NCBI GenBank assembly: GCA_964370015.1
Contig: CAYJHD010000016.1
Location: 1-40,850 of the forward strand
Reading direction: 5' to 3'
Length of the DNA stretch: 40,850 bases
From: CAYJAD01 sp964370015
Lineage (GTDB): Bacteria; Desulfobacterota; Desulfovibrionia; Desulfovibrionales; Desulfovibrionaceae
The position numbers and the translations under genes are program-made. Below the pieces are notes generated by a model. It saw nothing but the letters and a program-made list of their open reading frames with translations. It did no database searches and was not told where the DNA came from. Below are positions 6,932 to 14,701 of this stretch, one piece after another. Each line of letters starts with the position of its first letter. The stretch's first letter is position 1.

Positions 6932-8261
6932 TAATTGGGGTAACTACCCTAAAATAGAAACAACAATGCTTTCTCCGGCTACAATAGAAGCTTTATGCCA
7001 AGAAGCTTTGGCAAGTAATAGCGTTTTAGCTCGCGGCCTTGGGCGTTGTTATGGTGACAGTGCCTGCAATGATACACTTGTTTTATCTTGCTTACGCTTA
7101 CAGCATATGCTTTCTTTTGATGATAGTAGTGGTGTTTTAGTGGCTGAAGCAGGCGTTTCATTAGCAGAAATTGTGGATTGCTTTGCACCCCGGGGATGGT
7201 TTTTACCTGTGACACCGGGGACAAAGTTTGTCACATTGGGCGGAGCCATAGCTTCTGATGTCCATGGAAAAAATCATCATGTCACTGGAACTTTCGGCCA
7301 ACATGTTCTCTGGATGGATGTGTTAACTGCTGAAAAAGGCATTGTGCGTTGCTCTTGCGAGGAACATACGGATCTGTTTCATGCCACCTGCGGTGGGCAA
7401 GGCCTTACAGGTATTGTGTTACGTGTCGCTTTGCAATTGGTTCGCATTCCTAGTGTTTGGATAGAGCAACACACAGTGAAGGCTAAAAATCTTTTTGAAA
7501 TAATGCAAGCCTTTGAAGAATATAAACACAGCCCATATTCAGTGGCATGGATAGATTGTCTACAGAAAGGAAAGCATTTAGGTCGCTCAGTGCTTATGTA
7601 TGGTGATTTTTTACATAGAAAAGCTCTTACGGGAAAGCATGCCCTCAATGCCACTGCCCTTCCTAAAAAAGCTCCTCTTTCAGTGCCTTTCGATTTTCCT
7701 TCCATGGCATTGAACTCTTTTTCTGTGCGAGCTTTCAATGCACTTTATTACGGTAAAGCACCTCAGGGGCATGCACAAAGCGTTGTATCATATAACACTT
7801 TTTTCTACCCTCTTGATAGCATTGATATGTGGAATCGCATTTACGGAAAACGCGGGTTCACACAATATCAATTTGTTGTTCCAAAAGAAAGCGCAGCTGA
7901 AGCTCTACAAAAAATATTGCAAAAAATTGCTCATAGTGGTCAAGGTTCATTTCTTGCCGTTCTTAAGCTTTTTGGTAAACAGCAAAACCCTCAAGGCAAT
8001 ATTTCCTTTCCAAGTGAAGGCTATACATTGGCACTAGATTTTCCCATCACCAAAACTTTATTCCCTCTTTTAAATGAGCTTGACGCCATGGTTTTAGATT
8101 ATGGTGGCAGACATTACCTCACAAAAGATGCGCGTATGAGTGCCACAACTTTACGCCGTGGATATGGTGAAAAATTAGATGAGTTTCTTGAAATAAAACA
8201 TAAATGGGACCCAAAAGTGCTTTTCAAATCCACACAGGCGCAACGATTACATTTGCTGTAA
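6921..8261 (+). CDS. dprE1: DprE1-like FAD oxidase subunit of polyprenylphosphoryl-ribose 2'-epimerase
   Basis: This flavoprotein of 446 residues belongs to the VAO/PCMH family. Landmarks of mycobacterial DprE1 are present in order: RGLGRCYGDSA, PGTKFVTLGGAIASDVHGKN with the flavin-contacting HGKNHH, GGQGLTGI, FYPLDSIDMWNR, QYQFVVP, LKLFGK and DFPITK, then Lys402 of LTKDAR, equivalent to Lys418. DprE1 oxidises the 2'-hydroxyl of decaprenylphosphoryl-ribose to the keto form. The residue equivalent to mycobacterial Cys387, the covalent target of benzothiazinones, is Ala371 here. I chose ATG 6921, since it matches the family start; the frame extends to 6906 without a better start. It overlaps the GtrA gene. 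Confidence 0.92.
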   Translation: MQLSNWGNYPKIETTMLSPATIEALCQEALASNSVLARGLGRCYGDSACNDTLVLSCLRLQHMLSFDDSSGVLVAEAGVSLAEIVDCFAPRGWFLPVTPGTKFVTLGGAIASDVHGKNHHVTGTFGQHVLWMDVLTAEKGIVRCSCEEHTDLFHATCGGQGLTGIVLRVALQLVRIPSVWIEQHTVKAKNLFEIMQAFEEYKHSPYSVAWIDCLQKGKHLGRSVLMYGDFLHRKALTGKHALNATALPKKAPLSVPFDFPSMALNSFSVRAFNALYYGKAPQGHAQSVVSYNTFFYPLDSIDMWNRIYGKRGFTQYQFVVPKESAAEALQKILQKIAHSGQGSFLAVLKLFGKQQNPQGNISFPSEGYTLALDFPITKTLFPLLNELDAMVLDYGGRHYLTKDARMSATTLRRGYGEKLDEFLEIKHKWDPKVLFKSTQAQRLHLL

Positions 8262-8262
8262 T

Positions 8263-9255
8263 ATGAGAAATACGCTCTTATTTGTACAGTTCTTTTTAGC
8301 ACTTTTATGCTGTTGGTGGTTGTGGGAAAGCATACACTGGAGCGAGGTTTTGCCTCATTGGGACTCTGTAAGTCTTGGTGTTGTATGTGTCATATTTTTA
8401 CAACGTTTTACACCTTGGATTCTTTTGGGCTGCCGTCTTTCAAGCCTATTTTCGCGGCAAATAACGCGGCATGAAGGCTTTATAGCGTCGGCATTATGCG
8501 TGGGAACAAATGCTATAATCCCAGCACGCATGGGTGAAGTAGTAAAAATATTCTGGCTTAGGGGGTATAAACCTTTTTCTTATAGCATGTTACTGAGTAG
8601 GTGCTTCATGGAACGCCTCCTTGATGTTTCCATGCTAATGCTTTTAAGTTTAGGTTTTGTTTTACAGTATATTCAACCCATGCTGGCTTTAGCGGGGATT
8701 TTAATCCTCTGTTGTATATGGATTAGTTGTTACATATTCATGAGATATGGACAGCATATACAAAGCAGATTCCCCTTTTTATGTCGCCCACCATGGCATG
8801 AAATACTAGAAACCATACAAGCCTCTTTTACGTATATGACATCGTATAAGATATTGGCTACACTTTCTTTATGGACTGTAGGCATTTGGGTATTAAACTA
8901 TATACATATTGCGCTCATTTGTAACTGGCTGGTGCAACTTGGCTTAAACTGGCAAGAGATTGGGGTTATTACCATATGCGTATTTTTTAGCAGTGCTTTT
9001 TTATTAATTCCAGGTGGAATTGGCGTCATGGAAGCCACTCTTGTTGTTGTGCTTCAAACAATGCATGTGGAAATACAGCAGGCTGCTCTTGTGGCAATTT
9101 TTGTAAGATTTTTCCACTTGGTTCCTTCTGTTATTGTGGGGGTATTGGCCTTGTTTCACAACGCTCCCCAAAAAAGATCTTTACAGCTCTTTTTACTACA
9201 AAATAAAAAAAATCGGTTTTCTTTATCTTCATTACATAAAACATTTACAAGGTAA
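8263..9255 (+). CDS. Flippase-like / LPG-synthase-TM-type membrane protein (UPF0104)
   Basis: The 330-residue protein has about eight hydrophobic segments and the UPF0104/AglD-type pattern: a central ARMGEVVKIFWLR, the ERLLDVSML helix, and the signature PGGIGVMEATLVVVL near residue 250. The family includes the membrane domain of lysyl-phosphatidylglycerol synthase and many flippase-like proteins in polyprenyl-sugar gene clusters. There is no cytosolic aminoacyl-transfer domain, so it is not a full MprF. The start is one base after the dprE1 stop, so it is surely co-translated. A role in exposing the lipid-linked sugar at the periplasmic face is inferred from the neighbours. Confidence 0.8.
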   Translation: MRNTLLFVQFFLALLCCWWLWESIHWSEVLPHWDSVSLGVVCVIFLQRFTPWILLGCRLSSLFSRQITRHEGFIASALCVGTNAIIPARMGEVVKIFWLRGYKPFSYSMLLSRCFMERLLDVSMLMLLSLGFVLQYIQPMLALAGILILCCIWISCYIFMRYGQHIQSRFPFLCRPPWHEILETIQASFTYMTSYKILATLSLWTVGIWVLNYIHIALICNWLVQLGLNWQEIGVITICVFFSSAFLLIPGGIGVMEATLVVVLQTMHVEIQQAALVAIFVRFFHLVPSVIVGVLALFHNAPQKRSLQLFLLQNKKNRFSLSSLHKTFTR

Positions 9256-9259
9256 TTTT

Positions 9260-9991
9260 ATGAAAAACATACTTATTGTTGGAGCCACTTCTGACATTGC
9301 TCGCGCCACAGGTTTACACTTCTTAGAACAAGGTTGGCACGTTGCCTTGGCAGGAAGAGACGCAAACGCTTTACAAGCCATGGCTCAGGATTTTTCTGTG
9401 CGTTATGGACGCCCATGCTCTTACCATGAATTTGATGCTGCAGATGCCCTTGGAGCTGAAAAATTGTGGGGTCAATTTGACAATTCTCCAGATGCCATAT
9501 TGTGCGCTGTGGGACAGCTTGGAGATCAAGAAAAGGCACGCACAGATATGCAACTTGCACAAAGCATCCTCACCACAAACTTTACCGGCCTTATACCGCT
9601 ATTAAGTATGGCTGCTCAAACCTTTGAACAGCGTGGTCATGGTGCCATCATAGGCATAAGTTCTGTGGCTGGAGAGCGAGGTAGAGCCTCAAACTATACG
9701 TATGGCGCCGCAAAAGCTGGTTTTACGGCATATTTGTCAGGATTACGCAACAGGCTACAAAAAAGCAATGTACAGGTAGTCACAGTGAATCCTGGTTTTG
9801 TGGCCACACGCATGACCGAAAATATGCAATTGCCTGGTATATTAACGGCAAAGCCAGAACAGGTGGCGCATGATATTTATATGGCTTTAGAAAAGAAAAA
9901 GAATGTTATTTACACTAGATGGTTTTGGCGCTGGATTATGCTCTGCATCAAGATAATTCCTGAAAGCGTCTTTAAAAAACTTTCTTTATAA
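9260..9991 (+). CDS. dprE2: DprE2-like short-chain dehydrogenase, keto-arabinose forming subunit
   Basis: This SDR of 243 residues has the nucleotide-binding motif VGATSDIARA at the N-terminus, the catalytic Ser in GISSVAGERG, and the YxxxK pair in YTYGAAKAG. GATSDIA instead of TGxxxGIG is typical of the DprE2 branch. DprE2 reduces the 2'-keto sugar made by DprE1 to give polyprenylphosphoryl-arabinose using NADH. ATG 9260 follows an AAGG ribosome site and is preferred to upstream codons inside the previous gene. A hydrophobic C-terminal stretch (WFWRWIMLCIKII) is usual for this subfamily and may hold the enzyme at the membrane beside DprE1. Confidence 0.88.
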   Translation: MKNILIVGATSDIARATGLHFLEQGWHVALAGRDANALQAMAQDFSVRYGRPCSYHEFDAADALGAEKLWGQFDNSPDAILCAVGQLGDQEKARTDMQLAQSILTTNFTGLIPLLSMAAQTFEQRGHGAIIGISSVAGERGRASNYTYGAAKAGFTAYLSGLRNRLQKSNVQVVTVNPGFVATRMTENMQLPGILTAKPEQVAHDIYMALEKKKNVIYTRWFWRWIMLCIKIIPESVFKKLSL

Positions 9992-10048
9992 AAGTATCGT
10001 AAAAACGACATTCCATGACATATAGTTAAACATAGCGGAGATAGTGTT

Positions 10049-11224
10049 TTGAGTTATATAGATTTGAGTGCATTTCATAAAGAAAAATTACTTGCAAATA
10101 GAGAAATGTATTTCTTTATGACGTGCCTTTGTGGCCTTCTTGCATACACTGTTTACATGAATCACACATCTGTACTATATAATAGTTGGGGCTCTGCTGA
10201 TTGGGCCATAACATATGCAGGTGGATTTGTACGCCGTGGGCTCTCTGGTGAGATAGCCCTTGCCCTGGCAAACACATTTTCAATGAATATCGTTCATGCC
10301 ATCGCCCTAATAAAAACTATTATTTATTGCACACTTGCAAGCTCAATTCTTTATATAATACACATAAAGAAAATAAACTTCATGGAAGCCCTCTATTTTT
10401 TCTTACCTTGGGGCTTTTCTTTTTATATTACAGATGTGGATGGAACGGGAAAAAAAGAGCTTCTTTTTCTCTCCTTCTTTTTCATCTATATAGCTATGGA
10501 TTTAAGTAAACAAATTAGCCTTAGATATAAATTTATTTACTTATTTTTATCATGCAATTTCATGCTTCTTATGCATGAAGCGCAGTTTTTTTTCTTACAA
10601 TTTTTCGTTCTCTATGAAATCTTGCGCGATAAAATGTCCAAATTGAACGTATTAAAGCTTTATGTTCCGCTTTACATGCTTGTTACATGTTGCTTTATTA
10701 TGCTTTTTATCTTTAAAGGCGATAGTTCTCATGTTAATGCTATTTGGAGTCAACTTGCACAATACAATTTACCTTCTGAGTGGATTACGTATGGTTCCAT
10801 AGGAAGCTTGGATTATAAACATATTTTCAAGCTTAAAATGATTCACGTTTCTAATTACACTCTTTCCATATCTTTTCTCTTTATTGCTTTGTTTTTCTAT
10901 TCATATTTAGTCACAAAAAAAACAAACGCCATTTATTTACTCCTTTCATTTTGTATTTCAGCTCCGTTGTACATTGTCGCAATGGATTGGGGAAGATGGA
11001 TACATGTTTTTTTCATTTCTTCGTTTTTATGCATATATAGCACAAGAACTTTGAGGTGTAGTTCTTTTTTGCAAATAAATAGAAAAACATTACCTTGCAT
11101 TATGCTGTCTATTTTTTGTATTGCAATTTCACTAAAAATTATCCCTCTGTTTCATACCTACCCAAACCAACCTTCAAATAGATTATACCAAATATATGAA
11201 ATATTACATGGCCTATTGCTTTAA
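10049..11224 (+). CDS. Polytopic membrane protein, candidate GT-C type arabinofuranosyltransferase
   Basis: This 391-residue integral membrane protein has about ten hydrophobic helices. The start is a TTG after a GGAGA ribosome site. The most distinctive region is the first outer loop, GSADWAITYAGGFVRRG, holding D51, R62, R63 and E68. GT-C enzymes keep a catalytic Asp or Glu in just that loop. A further polar loop, TDVDGTGKKE, follows helix 4. It is the last gene of the arabinose-lipid cluster, where the acceptor glycosyltransferase would be expected. I do not recognise a named family. Transfer of D-arabinofuranose to a pilin, LPS or other surface acceptor is a hypothesis from context. Confidence 0.6.
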   Translation: MSYIDLSAFHKEKLLANREMYFFMTCLCGLLAYTVYMNHTSVLYNSWGSADWAITYAGGFVRRGLSGEIALALANTFSMNIVHAIALIKTIIYCTLASSILYIIHIKKINFMEALYFFLPWGFSFYITDVDGTGKKELLFLSFFFIYIAMDLSKQISLRYKFIYLFLSCNFMLLMHEAQFFFLQFFVLYEILRDKMSKLNVLKLYVPLYMLVTCCFIMLFIFKGDSSHVNAIWSQLAQYNLPSEWITYGSIGSLDYKHIFKLKMIHVSNYTLSISFLFIALFFYSYLVTKKTNAIYLLLSFCISAPLYIVAMDWGRWIHVFFISSFLCIYSTRTLRCSSFLQINRKTLPCIMLSIFCIAISLKIIPLFHTYPNQPSNRLYQIYEILHGLLL

Positions 11225-11297
11225 GAAAGAAGCTCTAAGTTGACAAATACATAGCAGCCACTTTTAACCGCCGCGTATTCATAAGCTTCCAAAACAA

Positions 11298-11331
11298 ATG
11301 AGCCTCTTACCTACACTGGTAAGAAGCTCAT
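11298..11331. terminator. Terminator after the arabinose-lipid cluster
   Basis: The arms ATGAGC-CTCTTACC and GGTAAGA-AGCTCAT form a long stem with a small loop at about 11312-11317. The T-rich stretch on the right (TATTTTAG) is weak. It lies 73 bases after the last gene of the cluster and may work in both directions. Confidence 0.65.
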
Positions 11332-11344
11332 TATTTTAGTGCTA

Positions 11345-11640
11345 TTTTAGTCGATGCTTAAAAACGTGTTTCCACTCGTTTTTAAGAAAGGCACGCTCAC
11401 TCCAAATACCCCTTTCGGGGACGCCGTAAGCAAGTGACGGCTTATTTTACGTGGCGGCAAGCCATGCCAGAGGCACGTCTTGTGTAGCCGACAGCTGAAA
11501 AAAGCATTTCATATGTCTAAATTTTTCCAGAAAACGTATTCCATACGTTTATTTCTGGCAAAATTTATTAAGCTTTTTGCGCTATAAATTCTATTTTTAT
11601 TAACGTTTAAGTGCTTTTTCAGTGTCGACTATTTTATATA
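11345..11640. other. Hairpin-rich block between convergent genes
   Basis: This 300-base gap holds at least four hairpins: a perfect 10-bp stem (11357-11366 with 11377-11386), CCCC-TTTC-GGGG (11409-11420), GCCGT/ACGGC (11423-11441) and a long imperfect stem (11527-11558). The 7-bp inverted pair TAGTCGA (11348-11354) and TCGACTA (11625-11631) brackets the block. No open frame is convincing. It could be a small structured RNA, a MITE-like element or a cluster of palindromic repeats. Confidence 0.45.
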
Positions 11641-11645
11641 AAACC

Positions 11646-13049
11646 TTATTTCCACATATCTGTATTGGTTAAACCAATATCTGCAGCTTTAAACTGTGGA
11701 TCCTTACCAGCTTTCTTTTGCTTTTCGTAATCTTTCAACGTGAGCAAAGCAATACGCCCTAATAGTAACATGGCAACGATGTTCACCGTGGCCATGAGCC
11801 CCATGAGCACGTCCGCAAGATCCCAAGCGGTACTCATGGAAACTTGCGCACCCACAAAAATCATGAGCACAGCTAACACTTTAAAAGCCACCATGGCCGC
11901 AGGACTGGCAGTGATGAATTTAACGTTGGCTTGTGCGTAAAAGAAATTCCCTATGAGCGATGTGAAAGCAAAAAGGAAGATGGCAAAGGTGGTCATATGA
12001 ATACCAAATTCACCAAAGACCGCCGCCACAGATTTTTGTACCAAAGGAATACCGGTCAAGGCACCGCCCTGTTCATAATTACCCGCCAAAAGCACAATAA
12101 TGCCGGTGGTGGTGCATAGGATAAGAGTATCGATAAACACAGAAAGCACCTGCACAAGACCCTGCTTCACAGGATGAGAAACATCGGCGGCGGCGGCAGC
12201 ATTGGGAGCAGAGCCCATACCGGCTTCGTTGGAGAAAAGACCACGCTTAATACCTATGACCACAGCAGATCCTGCAAAGCCACCAAATATGGCTTGAAAA
12301 TCAAAGGCCGCCGCAAAAGCTTGGGAAAGCACATCCGGCACGCGCTCAATATTGGTAACAAGTACCACAAGACCAATGAGAATATATACTGCTGCCATGA
12401 TGGGCACCAGCACGGAAGAAGCGCGTCCTATGATTTCTGTGCCGCCAAAGAACATATACGCAGCACATACTGCCAACAAGCCACCTATGACAGTGGGTAC
12501 ATGGGTTTCGCCAAAATTTGGAATATAATACTCAAAGGCAGAGGCAATATTAAAAGCCTGCAAGCCATTGAAGCCAAAGGCAAAGCATAAAATAAGCAAA
12601 ATGGCAAAAATAATACCCAGCCAGCGGGCATTGAGGGCCGTTTCTATATAGTATGCAGGGCCGCCCTTAAAGTGGCTTCCGTCTTGCTTTTTATACACCT
12701 GCGCCAAGGTACTTTCGATAAAAGCCGACGCACCGCCAATGACACACATAATCCACATCCACACAATGGCACCGGGGCCACCGGCAACCACGGCTGTGGT
12801 TACACCGGCAATATTCCCTGTACCCACACGCGAAGCTGTGGCAATCATGAGGGCCTGAAAAGAAGAAAGGCTTTTCTCATCCAATTTCTTTTCTCGTAAA
12901 ATTTTAAATGCTTCGGGAAGCATTCTTACTTGCACAAAACCTGTGCGAAATGAAAAGTACAAGCCTGTGGCAATAAGCCCCAAAATGAGAAATGAACCGT
13001 ATAAAAAGGTGTTCATTTCGCTTAAAAACTTCAAAAAAAGTTCTACCAT
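11646..13049 (-). CDS. AgcS-type alanine/glycine:cation symporter
   Basis: The 467-residue membrane transporter has about eleven helices. Diagnostic AGCS stretches are FQALMIATASRVGTGNIAG near the N-terminus, FKGGPAYYIE, and GLFSNEAGMGSAPNAAAA in the central part. The family imports small neutral amino acids such as alanine or glycine with sodium or protons. I chose ATG 13049 because a GGAGG ribosome site lies eight bases upstream and the protein then starts at the usual point; a frame start at 13082 would add eleven residues. The gene converges with the arabinose-lipid cluster and stands alone. The substrate cannot be decided from sequence. Confidence 0.9.
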   Translation of the reverse strand: MVELFLKFLSEMNTFLYGSFLILGLIATGLYFSFRTGFVQVRMLPEAFKILREKKLDEKSLSSFQALMIATASRVGTGNIAGVTTAVVAGGPGAIVWMWIMCVIGGASAFIESTLAQVYKKQDGSHFKGGPAYYIETALNARWLGIIFAILLILCFAFGFNGLQAFNIASAFEYYIPNFGETHVPTVIGGLLAVCAAYMFFGGTEIIGRASSVLVPIMAAVYILIGLVVLVTNIERVPDVLSQAFAAAFDFQAIFGGFAGSAVVIGIKRGLFSNEAGMGSAPNAAAAADVSHPVKQGLVQVLSVFIDTLILCTTTGIIVLLAGNYEQGGALTGIPLVQKSVAAVFGEFGIHMTTFAIFLFAFTSLIGNFFYAQANVKFITASPAAMVAFKVLAVLMIFVGAQVSMSTAWDLADVLMGLMATVNIVAMLLLGRIALLTLKDYEKQKKAGKDPQFKAADIGLTNTDMWK

Positions 13050-13242
13050 GGTATTTTCCTCCATTTTTTGATAGACAGTCAAAATCTTTGTGAAACCCTA
13101 TAGTATAAGGTATCATTTTTGTAAAGATTCTTCTTAAAGTTTTTCTTTAGTTCATCATAATTTCACTTACATTTCCAATGATTATATTCATACAAAAATA
13201 ATATATTGCAGCGTATTGCCTTCAAATACATGCACCACATCC

Positions 13243-13271
13243 AAAAAAAGGGGAATCCCTAAGGACTCCCC
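13243..13271 (-). terminator. Terminator of the nhc operon
   Basis: On the minus strand a 9-bp stem (GGGGAGTCC with GGATTCCCC, one mismatch) with a 4-base loop is followed by seven T residues (complement of 13243-13249). It begins 23 bases after the nhcD stop. Confidence 0.85.
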
Positions 13272-13293
13272 ATGTAAAAGGCTTTTTTACTTC

Positions 13294-13461
13294 TTAATGG
13301 TCATGCTTATCGCACTCGCACTCCTCACCCTTTTTGCAAGGATACAGCACCAGGCACCAATACGCCACAAAGGCCGGTAAGGTGACAAACATAAGCCCAT
13401 AGGCCCATGTTTTGGTATATAAGAAGTAGTCATAAAAGCTTGCAAAAGTTCCAGCTGCCAT
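13294..13461 (-). CDS. nhcD: Small membrane subunit of the nine-haem cytochrome complex
   Basis: A 55-codon gene follows nhcC by nine bases and has a strong AGGAGG ribosome site. The product has one hydrophobic helix (about residues 19-42, including YGLMFVTLPAFVAYWCLVLY) and a charged C-terminal tail with three Cys residues and a His-Asp-His ending. Small one-helix proteins of this size occur in the Nhc and Hmc operons of Desulfovibrio as NhcD and HmcD, with no assigned function beyond being part of the complex. Position, size and topology make the call; sequence alone would not. The Cys pair in ECEC might bind metal, but this is unproven. Confidence 0.75.
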   Translation of the reverse strand: MAAGTFASFYDYFLYTKTWAYGLMFVTLPAFVAYWCLVLYPCKKGEECECDKHDH

Positions 13462-13470
13462 AGTTACCTC

Positions 13471-14700
13471 CTAGTGGTCACCTTTAAAGTCAGGGTGTTC
13501 ATAAAGCACAGGTGTATGGTACACGATGAAACGATACGCCGTCACGATAAGTGTTACCACAAACACGGAAACACAAATTTCGCCAAGACTTGGGAAATAC
13601 TTTTCCGAAGATGGCAATTGATAGTTAAAGGCCACAAGACTTACGTTGAAGCGGTTCACAACAATACCAAGCACAGCATTCACAGAGCCAATGCGGCAAA
13701 GCAAAAGGCTCTTATCACGGGCGCCCTTGGCATAGATAAGTGCTGGCATAAGTACGAAGAACAGCATTTCAACCATCCACCAGAAGCCATAGCCACTGAG
13801 CAGATATTTGAAATTATCTTGCACGGCCATATCAATGAACTTAAGCATGAAGTAGCCAAAGAGAATAAGCGATGCAGCGCGCGCAAAGCCCAAAGTCACT
13901 TCGTCAGCTTCTTTTAAGTGTGTACCATCCATGTAATCATGCACGCCTTTATGGGCCAACATGCCTTCAAATATCACCATGGAAGCACCGGCCACCATGG
14001 AAGAAACAAAGAAGAACATGGGCATGAAGGGTGAATACCACAAGGGGTGTAGCTTACCCGGCGCAATGAGGAAAAGCGCCGCCAAAGAAGATTGGTGTAA
14101 GGTGGATAAACACACACCAAAAATGGTTAAGATGATGGTGGCACGCAATACAATCTTGCGCCACTTGAGCAAGAAGGGGAATTTTCCAGCCAGCCATTCC
14201 ATGGGAGCTACGGAAAATTCTATCATAAGTACGGTCACATAGGTCGACACACAAAGACCCACTTCAAACAATACCGAGGTGGTACCAGGGAAGAAGAACA
14301 TGTATGGCAAACGCAAGGGATGACCCAAGTCATAAAGCAAGGCCACAACCACGAAGGAATAGCCCAAAAAGGCTGTGGTCACCGCTGGACGTACAGCAGA
14401 GTGATAATGCTTAAGACCTAAGATGTAACAAGCCACGGTGGTAAAATAGCCACCAGCAGCCAAAGCCACACCGCACATGAGGTCAAAACCAATCCAAATA
14501 CCCCAAGGATAGTTGTCATCAAGGTTGGTAACGGCGCCAATGCCTTGGGTAAAGCGAACAAAGGTTACAATAAGCCCCACAACAAGGATGATGGCTGTTA
14601 AAATATTCCCGAAGGTGGGCCGCAAAAATGGGCTCATATTAAACAGTTTATCCTTGGTAGGGATGACTATATGATGATCTGCATGGTCTGTATGATGCAT
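13471..14700 (-). CDS. nhcC: NrfD-family quinone-interacting membrane subunit of the Nhc complex
   Basis: This is a 409-residue integral membrane protein with about ten helices, of the NrfD/PsrC family. A His-rich cytosolic start (MHHTDHADHH) leads to NMSPFLRPTFGNI. Conserved features include NLDDNYPWGIWIGFDLMCG with its acidic pair near the quinone pocket. No haem is expected in this family. ATG 14700 follows a GGGAGG ribosome site one base after the nhcB stop; the frame could begin further upstream but would overlap nhcB. It should pass electrons between the membrane quinone pool and the periplasmic iron-sulfur protein NhcB. Confidence 0.85.
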   Translation of the reverse strand: MHHTDHADHHIVIPTKDKLFNMSPFLRPTFGNILTAIILVVGLIVTFVRFTQGIGAVTNLDDNYPWGIWIGFDLMCGVALAAGGYFTTVACYILGLKHYHSAVRPAVTTAFLGYSFVVVALLYDLGHPLRLPYMFFFPGTTSVLFEVGLCVSTYVTVLMIEFSVAPMEWLAGKFPFLLKWRKIVLRATIILTIFGVCLSTLHQSSLAALFLIAPGKLHPLWYSPFMPMFFFVSSMVAGASMVIFEGMLAHKGVHDYMDGTHLKEADEVTLGFARAASLILFGYFMLKFIDMAVQDNFKYLLSGYGFWWMVEMLFFVLMPALIYAKGARDKSLLLCRIGSVNAVLGIVVNRFNVSLVAFNYQLPSSEKYFPSLGEICVSVFVVTLIVTAYRFIVYHTPVLYEHPDFKGDH

Positions 14701-14701
14701 A

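Noticed and set aside
12174..12590. A 138-codon plus-strand frame within the AgcS gene.
   Set aside because: It lies wholly opposite a well-supported transporter and has a low-complexity Gly/His/Lys-rich product.
13474..13917. A 147-codon plus-strand frame opposite nhcC.
   Set aside because: Shadow of the NrfD-type gene, with no recognisable domain or start signal.
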